Of a stretch of DNA of 64,000 nucleotides, positions 42,612-54,957 are shown piece by piece (position 1 is the stretch's first letter; each line of letters starts with the position of its first letter). The DNA comes from Synchiropus splendidus (Eukaryota; Chordata; Actinopteri; Syngnathiformes; Callionymidae): the NCBI RefSeq assembly GCF_027744825.2, contig NC_071334.1:6642437-6706436 (forward strand), written 5' to 3'. A program made the position numbers and the translations under genes. The notes under the pieces are model-generated. The model had not been told where the DNA came from. It did not search any database and worked only from the letters and a program-made list of their open reading frames with translations.

Positions 42612-42638
42612 ATGTGTGTGTGTGTGTGTGTGTGTGTC
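42612..42638. repeat. (TG)n microsatellite
   Basis: About 13 TG units. Confidence 0.9.
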
Positions 42639-42814
42639 AAGCAGGCGGTCGCCGGATTCCTTTATTGCATCTGGATTAGAGGGTTGGCCCGCGATAATAA
42701 TGTTCAAATATCTATAAACGCTAGAGCCGACATAAAGCGGCCTCACTGAACAATATTAGTACCATTGAATCCTGCTGAATATATCCATGATAAGACCCGC
42801 GTGCTTGTAGTAGA

Positions 42815-43192
42815 GACAGGCTGGTGAGGCTTCATGAAACAGTGTCCTGATTTTCAGAGCTCAGTAGGTGGCGCTTTCAGCTTAAAAATAACATGAATGG
42901 TTGGGCAAAGCCAAAGGCTCTAGAGCAGACAGTGCCATCTGGTGGACTGCCAAAATGAATGAATAATAATAATAACAACTAGTAATGAGTAGATGAGGTA
43001 TCATGAAACAGTATTGCAGGATTGATGAAGCTAATTTTCGGAGGCCACTAGGTGGCGCTCTTGGTTTAGAAATGATGTGAGGTTTCATTGAATTAGTTGT
43101 TCCAAGTTCAAACATATTACAGCATACAGCGCCATCTGGTGGCCTCTAAAAACTAGGACACTGTTTCATGAAACCTCATCGACCCATCACTA
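42815..43192. repeat. ATGAAAC inverted-repeat element: full copy plus older partial copy
   Basis: The full copy is 42980-43192 (213 bp). The left end TAGTAATGAGTAGATGAGG and the complement of the right end TAGTGATGGGTCGATGAGG match at 29 of 33 bases when extended through ATGAAACAGT. Inside are two GGTGGCGCT / AGCGCCATC motifs in opposite orientation. An older partial copy precedes it (42815-42960). No ORF. Confidence 0.8.
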
Positions 43193-44560
43193 ATATATAC
43201 TAAGCTGTAAACTAAACAAGGGCACCTGCAATGTGCACATAAAAAATGAAAGTTATTTCCATAGTAATGTGCACACCTGAATATTGGCTGCACCCACTGT
43301 ATTTCAGCCAGAGAAAATACAGATTTTGAACACAGTAAAGCCGTGCAGTCCAGAAGCTGCAGCTGCAGGGGTGCAGTCTGCGCTGTAGAAAGGTCAGTGA
43401 TTTCCATGGCATCGCTGCGGAACCCAGTCTAAAAACACGGTCCAGCACCAAGACTGATGGTGAAAACAAACTCGACCATGTTCTGATGTGACAAGGATTA
43501 ACCTCTTTACAGCTTGTAGAACTCCATATATTCACCACAGCGTTGTTCAGATGCTCATGTTTACCTGGTGTGAATAAATGTGGCCTGGAAAATACGTATC
43601 CAGGCTGTCACGGGTTGAAGACACGTGGACATGGTCCACAGTTACCAATACAGTGCGGACAGCAAGGATTTACTGGCCACCTATGCACTCACAGTACATA
43701 TGATGCATCATTCCTGAGCTGGATTGACAGCAAAAGTAGAACAATAGAAAAGAAGAGTGAGAAAAAGGGTGTCTCAGCACTGTTTGGTTATGAAGATGGA
43801 CGTTACACGTCACCGTTGCACGTCTGTTCCCAGTAATGATCAATGATAGTTTGAAAGTGGACCACTCTTGACATATTTCCATATTGCATCAATACAACAT
43901 CCAGTCCACCGCTGCCTTCAGGGGATACCCCATGATAACTTAACACTCCAGAGGCGTCCACAACTGACAGTTAGTGCACTTTATATTCCAATAAAGAGTT
44001 GACCTTTAACTAGGTGATTCGATTGTAGAGATGTTGACCAGCTCCTTTAACGGTGCGGTCATCATTCACAGAGGACGTCTCACCGCAGGTAGGAAGGAAA
44101 CACTTACTTCCTGTTTTCGGATCAACCTTGAAAGGCACTGACCACTGCAGACTGTGGCTTCTATACAGACGAACAGTCAAGCTAAAGCCATACTCATACA
44201 GTGTAATTATGATGCCAGTTGATGATATCGTTTCTGTGGAAACATCACAGCTCCAAAACTTTACTCATGGCATCATCTCATCCTCCTCCAGCCCCCTTAC
44301 ACGCCTTAACAGGTCTTAAAGAGACACGTGGCGATTGTGTTTTGACACCTTCTACATGTGAAGTGTCTGGTGCCTGTCTAAACATTTAGGTTGTGTTTTA
44401 ACAGTGATGTGATACCAATGTTGATCTGATGTGAAGGAAATATTTACTACAATGTGGGGACCTGTTAGCAGGTAACTATACGTCAACAGCTGCCACATGA
44501 CTGAGTGAGTGAAAACACTCCAAATCAGGTTCCCAGGTGATGAGTTCAAAAGCTATCAGA
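43193..44560. other. Non-coding stretch, nothing recognised
   Basis: Short ORFs here have no splice context or family match. Confidence 0.45.
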
Positions 44561-44569
44561 AAGGAACAT

Positions 44570-45010
44570 TCAACAGTTGGAAGGTAGAATCAGGTAGCGG
44601 CAAAACCAGAGCAGTATGTGAGGTCAATCATCCAGAGATGAAGGGAGGTGAAGAAGAGAGTGGTGACAGGGTGGAGATGAGTGTGATGTCTGAGTAAAAG
44701 CAAGAGTGAAAGTTTAACAGCAGTGGTCGAGTGGTTTAGAGACTCAGATAGCAAAGTTAATAGAGTCAGAGATGAAGGTAAAGAGGTTGTCAACCAGAAG
44801 GGGTGAGGTCCAAAATGAGTCTACCAGAAGGACAGTTCATGTGGAGAAGTTTAGAGAGAAAGGCCGGATGTTTTGGACAAGTGGAGATGTGTTGGACCAA
44901 GAACGTTGGCCTTGGACAAGGAGGATGACAACCAATGAGGGTCAGGGATGTGGTGAATGAGGACTTGAGAAGGATGTGTGTGAGTCGTGGAGTCACTACA
45001 GGAGAATACA
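44570..45010 (+). mobile_element. RTE-like LINE fragment, plus strand
   Basis: TTCATGTGGAGAAGTTTAGA, ATGTTTTGGACAAGTGGAGA, AGGATGACAACCAATGAGGG and GTGAATGAGGACTTGAGAAG follow the order of the degraded LINE C-terminus seen elsewhere in the window. Frame broken. Confidence 0.5.
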
Positions 45011-46069
45011 GGGAAGCTTTTACACCTTTTTTAAATACCGTGTGAAGGTGAGGAGCATTTTGAATTGACTAAGGCTTTCTCAAACACACACCTCCACTCT
45101 GAAGGTGAGAAACCCACAGCCCTTTTTCAAGCGCCACAGTGTAGGATGAAGCCCAGTGACTGGTGATGATCTGTCTGCTGATTGGCTGAGCCTCCTCTGC
45201 AGGGACCATGACCAAAGGTGTGAAATCACTTTAATTCGTCCTCTTATCAAGCGCATGACGTCGCAGCCCAGAGCCAGAGCCAGTGCCGACCTTCGTACTC
45301 CCTGACCCAACAGATCTGTTTCTACTGCTCAGTCCAGTCTTCTGGCTCTTTCTCTTGATCATACGCAACACATTGTAAACACTGTAGAAAAATGTCAACA
45401 GCTATGAAGGACAAGTGATATAAATATAATAGATAAAACATATAGTTTAAAGTTATAGTTTTACAATGCCATTGCACGCCTTTGAATTCATAACAATGGA
45501 GGAACCAAAGAGCAGGGCCACTGGAGGAATATTCACAAACAGTAGTCTGGGCAAAGTTATATGGGTTTCCCAAAACAACAACAACAAAAATAATAATTCA
45601 GTTCAATTAAGAAATCCATCCAACCTAAAACGAACATGTAATTATTCACCTGCATTCACAGATTAATTGTTTCAAAATGTAAAAACAACAATACTGCAAA
45701 AAAAGGAGATTGATGCATATTTATCACTTTTAACCCAAATTGAAAAATTGAAAAAATTATAAAATCACTTTTTTCAGCAACAAAAATTTGTTTAAAAAAT
45801 GTAAGAGTAAATTAATAATAGATTTATATTATTTTGTATTGCGAAATAATAGTCATACATTAATAGCTATAATAGTAATAGTGCTAGTACAGTAACTACC
45901 AATAGCAATAAAATATACCATGTTGTTTTATTTATTAATTTAACTTTGATTATTTGAAAAGGCAAAGAAGTAGGATACATTTTGAGCAGCAAAACAGACT
46001 GGAATTAAAAACAGAAAGATTGTAAATAGTGATCATTCAGTCACACTGTGCATTGAAGCGATCATTATT
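45011..46069. other. Non-coding stretch, AT-rich, nothing recognised
   Basis: A-rich sequence from 45570 to 46000. No gene evidence. Confidence 0.45.
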
Positions 46070-46235
46070 TGTTTATTTGTACATCTTCTGGACTAGTATT
46101 TATCTAATATATATTTATTTATGGACAAATAGTTTTGTTTTTGGAAACCGGAGGCCTCAGACCGAAATTTCGTTGCCATAATAGAGTGATATGTTTTTGT
46201 GCAATGACAATAAAGAAAGTCTAAGTCTATAACTT
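46070..46235 (+). mobile_element. LINE 3' tail with AATAAAGAAAGTCTAAGTCT
   Basis: GCAATGACAATAAAGAAAGT preceded by AAATTTCGTTG is typical of the 3' end of fish LINEs whose tails read 'gtgcaatgacaataaag'. The upstream part is not recognisable. Confidence 0.5.
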
Positions 46236-46790
46236 CCTATTTGCAATTCTCTTATGATATTGGCTTTTTGTAGCAAATAATAATGACAATTACTGAAGTT
46301 TCAAAACCAGAAAAACAAAACACTCTGGACATTGTCACAGCCGATGTTCACCGCAACAAAACTTCTAAACTTTTGCAGACTCAGACCAGATCTTCTTCAA
46401 TTCACAGCTAAAAGAGCTGGAAGAGGAAAAGCCGGCATCAATTGAGAGACACTGGAAGTGAGTGTGGTTGGCAGTGTTGGCTGCTGCTGCTGCTGCTATG
46501 GAAACAGCATGACGGAGCAGACTGACTCTGCAGAGGCACATGTGGACACACACGCACACACACACAGTGCTTCATAATTGATATTGTTGATGCTTGAGAC
46601 ACGAAGAAAGACGGGAAAATAGATACATAATGCATGCAAACACACACACCAGCAGCTGAGAGCCTCCCTTCAATATCACCTCACATGGTCCCCGTTGCCG
46701 TTATTAAAATCTGAGTGAGGAGCTGGAGAGGGTGAATCCACCAGGGTCTCATGACAGCTATCACTTCACGTGCAGCCTTTTTTTTCCCCT

Positions 46791-46804
46791 GTCGTCATAG
46801 TAAC
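46791..46804. promoter_or_regulatory. X-box-like motif GTCGTCATAGTAAC (13 of 14)
   Basis: One mismatch to GTNRCCATRGNAAC. A further half-site-like CCATAG follows at 46811. Motif evidence only. Confidence 0.35.
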
Positions 46805-48400
46805 CGCTGCCATAGAGACCGTCTCCCAGGAGCCGGGTGTATTTTTACTCTCCCATCATAAAACGGAACATGCTGCACTCAGTGGGCGACCGCTCCACAT
46901 TTGGCAGCACTCAGATTGACTCAGATATCTCAGACGCTGTGAAGGCACCTGAAGGAGGAGCTTGTTGTCGGGGAGGGGTGGAGGGGAAGGTGTGAATGCT
47001 TCACCTGCAGCCCTCGCCGCCAGACTCCCACTTAGCTACAGTCGGTGTGAAACTGACTCTGATGATATTTAGGCCAGCCGTGGGATATTCATGTTCCTAT
47101 CGAGCTGCAGGAGAGCTGGGATTTAACACTAGCCGCTGGGATATTACCACCCATTATGTCACACAGGGAAGTGACCTGGGACACGCTAGAGAACTGATGC
47201 CTCTCATTGGACCTGGAAACACATCCGTGATCCCCCAACAGAGCTCAAGGAGGTTTCTGGAAAGAGGGAAGCCAGACCCTCCCAATCCATTGCCCTTTAG
47301 GAAGCGAAGGAGTGCAGCCGCTCCAACTGTTTTATTTAGCGTTTTTGGAAGGCCAAATGAGGCACGATTGTTCGAACCCATGTGCGTATAGTATGTGGAT
47401 TGGATGAATGCGTCGTGTAATACGTATGTGTTTATTATTCTGTTGTTTTCACGGTGCAAACTGACAATAAAAGCATCAGTATTGAAACTCAATGTCTGTC
47501 AAAATTATTCCAAGAGGCCGCTACAGGGGGCAAGTTTCATTTTAAGATGAATATTTTCAAGACATTAAAAGAGCTTTAGTTTAATGAAGGTGATATAAAA
47601 ACTTGAATATAGCCACCATTGTGATTTATTGTGCTTTGGTCAAACCGATGCTATATAAACAATATTTTGTTGTTTAAATGTACGTATGGCTCCATCATTT
47701 GATTCAGTAATATACCAAAATTCTCTCCAGACACCTCTCTTGTGCTTGACTACATAACATCATAGGCCCTGCCATAATGACTCATAAAACTTTATTAAGA
47801 TGAACTCCATGGTCACAAAGTGCTCAAGGGCATGCTGCACCAACATAAGCAACTGCGCCACCAGAACTTTAGAAAACAATTCAAAAGAGCTCTCAATAAT
47901 AAAACAAGTACACAAAGGCGGTTGAACATGACTCATTCATTATTTTCAGAAATGCAATGTTTGTACTCTTTGTAATCCTCAACCGAAACTGAAATTCAAC
48001 TTTGTTCATGTCTTTGACCTGCATCACCAATATCTCCCCATCAGATGACACACAGCAGGCACCTTTGTAAAGATGGTGTATCACTCTTCCTCATTTGTTC
48101 AGACCATGTGAGCCATTCTCTTAAACGCATGGATCGAAGAATAGAAAGGTGGAGAGAGAGAAAATGAGACAAAAAACATCTGTCTGATCAGTGAATGTCA
48201 GAGTAATCCCAATACCAAATATTGCAATATTGCAGGTGACATTTACTCACACTAAGGTGCACTATTGCCACCTACTGTTCAGGAGTACAATTAGACAGTG
48301 TATATAATTATTACCTCTAAAAGTATAAGGCCAAGTGCACATGAGCAAATCCCCTTTCCAGGAAGCCAGAGATATAAATAAGTCTAAATTGTTGTGATTC
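46805..48400. other. Non-coding stretch, nothing recognised
   Basis: No repeat or exon identified. Confidence 0.45.
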
Positions 48401-48407
48401 TACCCCT

Positions 48408-48421
48408 GTTGCCATGGCAAC
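48408..48421. promoter_or_regulatory. Perfect RFX X-box palindrome GTTGCCATGGCAAC
   Basis: It fits GTNRCCATRGNAAC at all 14 positions and is fully palindromic. It lies about 7.8 kb upstream of the lrrc7 start codon on the gene's 5' side. Factor binding is inferred. Confidence 0.6.
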
Positions 48422-51400
48422 AATATATACAGTCGCCAGCCAGTTGAAGCCTTTGAGCAGTGTAAACTGAAAGAGATCCAAACCAATGTTGCTACTGTCA
48501 AACAAGCATAAAACAGCAGTGATGAATTACGGTTTGGATGCTCTCACAGAAGAACTGACTGGCTCCAGGGCAGCTGGCAAATGAACTTGTGACCCCCGCA
48601 ATCTAACACTATAAATAACAACCATCCAGCATAAAAAGCAGCTGATTATCTGTCCAAAATATGAGTAAACAGGGTCAAACTTGCGTCACAATTCTGCAAC
48701 CAAGAACTTAAGGCGTCACTGTGATCAGGGTCGAATGGAACGGCAGAGACCGTGGCAAAAATAGAAAGTAATAAAGACGAATAAACAAGCAACCAGACAT
48801 GGAGCAGCAGCATGACAGAGTGAAACAGGAATGTCAGGGAGAAGGACTTCTGACTGTCTAAAGTTGACACATTTTATTCATACCACAATCATCGTACTTT
48901 CTTTTAATATCAGCTCATGTCATGTCATGCACGACATCTTCCCCAAAGCTTTAGGCTTCAACACTGCTTAAACAAATGCCACACTGTACTACCTGTTTGG
49001 ACTACACAGAATTCCCACTGTGAACTTTCTATTCAATGAGGCATCTCCCATCTTCTGAAGGTTCTGACTAACTATGTGACTGAGGTAAATGAGTGAGAAC
49101 TTGAAGCCAACTACTTTACGCGAAACAGAATAGATGTGTGCAATTGAGAGGGAGGAACAGAGTAGGGAGGAGAGGTGTGGAAGGTCAAACGTCCAGAGAA
49201 ATGGACAGAGATGAGTGGACCAGGTGGAGAGGAGGAAGTAGGGTCAAAGGCTCTTCTGTTCGTTTGGTCAAGTTATTCTCACTCTACGTGAGAAACGTCA
49301 CGAGCCCTGCCCCGTGTTGTATTCTGACACACCTTCTTACAAGTAATTGCAGCTCTACATTGACTTTACATATATACCTGTACAGTCAGACGGACTGTAG
49401 TCACATGCAGTCGGACAGACCATCTGTTCAGTCCCTGATGTCTCGGCCCCCAATGCCTCAGCCCTCAAACTGACGACACGTCTACAGCCAGGTCAACTGA
49501 CCTCATGACACCAGGTCTGCTGCGAGTGGAGCTTCATCACTCCTGAACATTCAAGCAGATTCATATGTTGACGTAATGTGTGTTTTTGGTACGAATACAT
49601 CATTGATGGGACTAACTTATTCCATTGCATTTCCACTACAGTTTCATGTCAAGTATAACAACACCGATCCTACAACATTGTTCTCCAAAGGATAAGTTAG
49701 ACTGGGTTCCCTCACCACACCTTTGGGGTCCAAGCCACAGACAAGTCTCACTTCATTGGACTTCTGGGCTGCTGGGTTTTAGCACCTGGTGCAACACAGG
49801 TGTGAGACTGAGAGCAATGGGAGCGAACAGAGCCATCATTTACGACACGTCACACTTTATAGATTAAAACATACTCAACCAGCAGGTCAGGACCCCACAA
49901 AAGAATCAATGTTATGTGTCACATAGTAAATTACAATGCTTTTAACTCTGCAGTTCTAATCATTGGAAAACTGTGGTTATCACAAGGGGGAAAAAAAACA
50001 TCTTCTTACAAGCACTTAAATAAAATATCAGCAGTCTGGATTAAAATAGAACTGGTACTGAGGCAAAATCTTTCCTTTTGTTCTGCATGTGCACAGTGAG
50101 AGAACTAAAACAGCTCTTAAGCCTAGTATGCAGTAGATTCAGGACAACAGATATCAGGATGACATCAGACATAAGATTCCAGATGTGAGGATCTGAAGTG
50201 GAAAATAAAAGTCAGGTTTGAGTCAAACGAATCATGAATTGAGTCTTCTCCATCTGGAAGAGGTCAAGTATCAAGGAGTCAGCCAGTTGTGGTGGAGAAA
50301 GACCTCTCTATTTACCAGTGGATTTCTATTTTCCCCAACTACGAAAGCCTCAAATTCTGTGGCCCAAATCCTGCCTGAAAAGGGAGGACAAGCAAAGGCC
50401 CATTTCTGCTCCTTACATACCAACTTGTACCCGTCCCTTTCAAAGAACTTTACCGTCGCTGAGGACATGCTTCCATGCGTTCTTCATCTCCAACAAACTT
50501 ACAGCTATAGCTTAGGGAGGATCCAGCCAGTCCCCAACGTGCGACCCGGGAAACCCTCCAACACCTCCAGGTAGGTCACGACAGCAATCTTATGCAAGGT
50601 AGACACATCTGGCACCACAACCAAGTGATAAGCTGCCACATGTGGACAAGCAGATAGCCAAACTTACTCCAGACTTACGGATGGTCAAGACACTTCGCCA
50701 TCAGAACACATCCAGGTCAGCAGTGAACCAAGGGTGTAGTGCGACAAAAGGCTGGAACACAGAGCTACAAAACTGATGATGGGTCGCACGGGAGCCTGAG
50801 GACCACCAGGCTACCTCCCCTGAGGATGCCTCCAACCCAGCTAATAGAACAGCTCCAAGTATCAAGGGATGTCCAACACATCCCCAAATGTAAAATGATA
50901 GCGATAAGTGAATTGGAAACATTGTAGATGGACTTAAACTTTGATAAATAAGCCGATGCAAGTGGGGATTCAGAAGCATCTCAGGAAAGATTCAAGGCTT
51001 CTTTTCTTTGAGGGATTAATACTCACAACTAACGTCACATGACTTGTGACACACGACACTCAAAAGTCACACGACAAGCTGAAGAGGCCGAGCAGTAACA
51101 ACCACATGAAGAGCAACTTCATAGTCTCCAGGTTACAAAGCTCCATGAGTACGTATGGTCCATCAGAATTTTTTTTTCTGGACCGTCAGAGCTGCTTCTC
51201 TCTCCATTGATCTTAACACGCTCGCTCTTGTTCATGTTTCCAGGCCAGTTCTTTTGTTCCCCTCTGTGTTTTTAGAGGACTGTGCTCCACGGCCCAGATC
51301 TGGCTGAGATGCCTCGGCGCTTCTCCTGGTTATGTCTTCCAGCATTGGCACGCTCATATCACAGCGACTCCTCCGTCTGCCCTGCCCCCGACATTCTCTC

Positions 51401-54400
51401 ATCCAGATCTCGATATCTAGATCAGTGTTCTTCAGCCAGAGTGCCGCGGCACACTTGCGACATGACGACATCCAGACAGAATGATTTGATCGTATTGACG
51501 GTCTGCTGAAGTGAGGAGATGCACTTTTAACTAGACTGACCACCGTCATGGCAGAATGATGGAGTGTTCCTCGTCTGGACCAGTACAGTGTATATAAGGC
51601 GTCTCAAGCTGATCCACAAAGGAGACGCAGTGGGTGGAGCCACACATTGGTGAACCACGCAGGAGTCAGCCTTCTGACACCTGCACTCACTGTGGTCCTT
51701 CTGTGGGTCAGTTTGAGACCCCTGATAAATATCAAAGAAAAAAAAACCACAACAAAAATGAACAAATAACCAGAATCCTTTTACCAATGACGCTTACCAA
51801 TTATGACCGTTTTCTCTGCTGGTCTCAACTGGTCTTGAATAGAAAGTAGAAATAGAAATAGAAGCAGTTCATCTGAAACATTCCATCGCCGTTCGAGAGA
51901 CCAGCTGCTAATCTGGAACAACCTCTGCACGGCTCACTCTGGTCAGGTCATGGCTGCTGCCAGCAGACCTGCGTGTCAGTAGCGTTCACTAACGTTTCAC
52001 TTCAGCCTCTAAATGACGGACTCAAACCAGCGACCTCTCAGCGACGACACTATATTCCTGCCGTCGTGAGAACAAGCCTATTAGCTCAAAAAGCTTTTGG
52101 TAAATTCTAATCCTGATTGCGCTCACTGAAAATGGCAGTAGTTGCCATGGTCACCACTGACTCAATTGCCCCGAATAACCGTTAAAGCTAATTTAAAAAC
52201 TGATCCGTTTTGACAAGCTTTGTGCAGCAGCTGCTGAAAATGAACTGGGAGAGATCGGTTCCACATTCAGAGCGGTTTAGTTGTTATTAGTGAGTCAAGT
52301 GATTCGCATTTATGATCGCATTGAACTAGCAAACAACGATTAGAACCATTTTCGTGAAAATAATGCTGCGTAGCAGGAGTAGCTCAGCAATACAGGGGCG
52401 ATTCAAAATAAGAAATCTAGAATCTGGGGAAGCTGGTAGCGGCCGCTAGTGACCTTGAAACATCCCGGTATTCCTCCAGAGGTGCTGGGAATTTGGGGCA
52501 GAGGGAAGCCTTGGCTTTTTTTTTTTACTTTGGATGATACAACGACCAGTCTTCGGATAAAAGGAAGACAATTTATGGATGAAATCCTGATAGCAAGTAT
52601 ATTAGTTTCTAAAGAATTTTGCTGCAGGTAAAAGTACAAAGCAAGAAGAGGACAAACCATTTGTAAAAAGTGGACAAAGACCATGGACCATTTCAGGACC
52701 ACACTGATGTTTTCTGGCTACAGTGGCATAGTCCAGCTGAGGAGCGTCGACCCTCACAAGGTTAAAGTCATGTACAGTGGAGTGGCAGAAAGAAGGAATC
52801 CCTTCTGGTCTCCCCATGGTAGACGTCAGCATGTGGCATTTCCCAATGAGCGTTGACCTGGACTGACACCTGTCGAGATCTTGAGAGAATTGCTGAGGGC
52901 AGATACTGATATACGCAGGTGTCAAGAACATGGTGTCACTATCTGGACACGCTGTCCTCACTACCCTTTTCTAGAGGTGCGAGCAATTGGTCGGCCTGAG
53001 GACTTACATATACTGTAGTATAAATATTGCAGTGAAAAATCACATTCACTTATGTATTGTTTTACCAATAGCAAGTACATTCACTGGTGTTTGCAATTGC
53101 TAACACCTCACTGGGAGGCAACCAGGAGACATCTCTCACGAAGAACAGCAGCTCTGCTCTACTCGGCAGTAGACGACAAGATATCTGCGAGCTTGTAAAG
53201 ACAGACAGTTGGGTGAACGTGGGTTGTATGACACATTGTCATCAGATTAGTCAGACGAAAGCGTTCTCAGGTCGACGTCCAAGTCCTGTCTGCCTGCCCA
53301 CGTATGAGCTCTGACTTCTGAGGTACCGATCGAATTCCTCAAGGAACACAAATCGCACCCTCGTCTTAATTTAATTTGCCCCAAACAGAGATCCCCTTCC
53401 TCGACACTCAAGCCTTTTGGGAGCAGGCAGGAATAAACAAGAAGAACTCAACAAGCCACATCACTGTGTTGGTGAGAGAAGCAGAGAAACTGGAGCAACT
53501 CACGTGGTCGTGACTTATTGCGATATTTTTAGGAACGATAACCTGGCCAATGTTAGGAGGGACTCATGCCGTCTTAGGTCACATGACCTGGACCCAGCAC
53601 CTATGTATTGTAGCCCTGTGACGTCTATTACAAGTCACTTCATTTGGAAAACTTCATAGAAACGTACAAGCTAATGTTGCTTCAACCACACTTCACCAGT
53701 AGATCAGCTCCACCTGACGTAACTCTTAAACTCATAACTGATGAATGCAGGTGAGAGTCTCTCATTATGTCTGGACCCAAAAGTGAAGCAGAGCTTCAAC
53801 TTCATGCTGATGCTGCGGTCTGAAGCCCACCAGTCACGACACTCTTGTTGTTTGCAGAGAGCAGTCACCGCAGCGATGTGGGCATCGCAGGGCTAAATCA
53901 GGCTGGTCAGTCAGAGGTCAGACTGTTCACTCCCACATTTCTGGGCAGCGTTGATGTTCCTCATCACGAAGCACACGGACAATATGCAAATGCTGTTGAA
54001 GAAGCTTCCGTGAATAGAAACTGGAGTTTAAAGTTTGATGCATCGACTTCAGCAAATATTCATTCCAGCACTACACACATATCTCCGCTTCTGTCATTTT
54101 AGTCAAGAACATTTCATGCTTTGCCCTTAACAAGAAAAATCCAATTTCATCTTCACTTTATTCTTTTGTTTCGTTACATTTTCGGTGTATAAAGAAAGAA
54201 TAAAAATAATAAACACCCAGTTTTAATGACAGTAATATCATGATTCACTCAGGTTTATTGGCAGAGATGAATAGCCCCAATCTTTTACATAATTATTATT
54301 CATTATATTCATTTACAACACCTTAATCACAAAAAAGGGGAAATACTATTTTATTAGTCACAAAATAAATTATAAAAATTAACAATCATCATGTGAGGAC

Positions 54401-54423
54401 AAAACCACAGATGATTAAAATTA
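48422..54423. other. Long non-coding stretch, no gene recognised
   Basis: Short ORFs only, without splice signals or family matches. A Charlie-like terminus may begin at 51428 (CAGTGTTCTTCAGCC). An X-box-like GTTGCCATGGTCAC (13 of 14) is at 52141-52154. Confidence 0.45.
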
Positions 54424-54957
54424 ATAACTGTAAATTCCAGACTAAAGAGTGCACCGGAATGACCACTAAACTTCAGAAGGACAACAGACGTTGTTCTTAC
54501 ATGAGCTGCAGCGCACTATAAGCCGAGGGTGCAGAGGTGCTGTCTGCACCGTATAAAGGCTTAAAAATGCACGAGGATCACTTCTAAACTAGTTTGGAAA
54601 ACGGGATCCAGCATGGAGACTGACTCGTGAAACAAACTGGCCAATGTTCTGAACTGGAATCATCAACTCCTCACATCTTTTATTGACATTAAAGCACTCA
54701 AAATGTGTCCCAAGTTCTGACACCATAGTCGGTCTCAGCTGCTGCTTCTTGTCTCCGCTCCTCCAGGAGTGGGCGGAGCTATGGATGCGTGGGTGAAAAC
54801 AGCGCATTTTGAGCGTTTCAAGGTCAATAAACGCCTGTGATGTCATGGCTCAATATTCTGGCAGCATGAGGCTCTTTAGCCTGGAAAACTCTGTATGAGC
54901 AGCAGTGTTCAGACCACGAGAAAAAAGTAGTGGCTTATAGTCCGGAAATTACGGTAG
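54424..54957. mobile_element. DNA element with imperfect terminal inverted repeats (~534 bp)
   Basis: The left end AACTGTAAATTCCAGACTAA and the complement of the right end, TACCGTAATTTCCGGACTAT, are imperfect inverted repeats. The core 54608-54955 is shared with 21746-22083. No transposase. This end type is widespread in vertebrates; I do not assign a superfamily. Confidence 0.7.

Noticed and set aside
49138..49473. 111-codon plus-strand ORF
   Set aside because: No splice context or family match; purine-rich low-complexity sequence.
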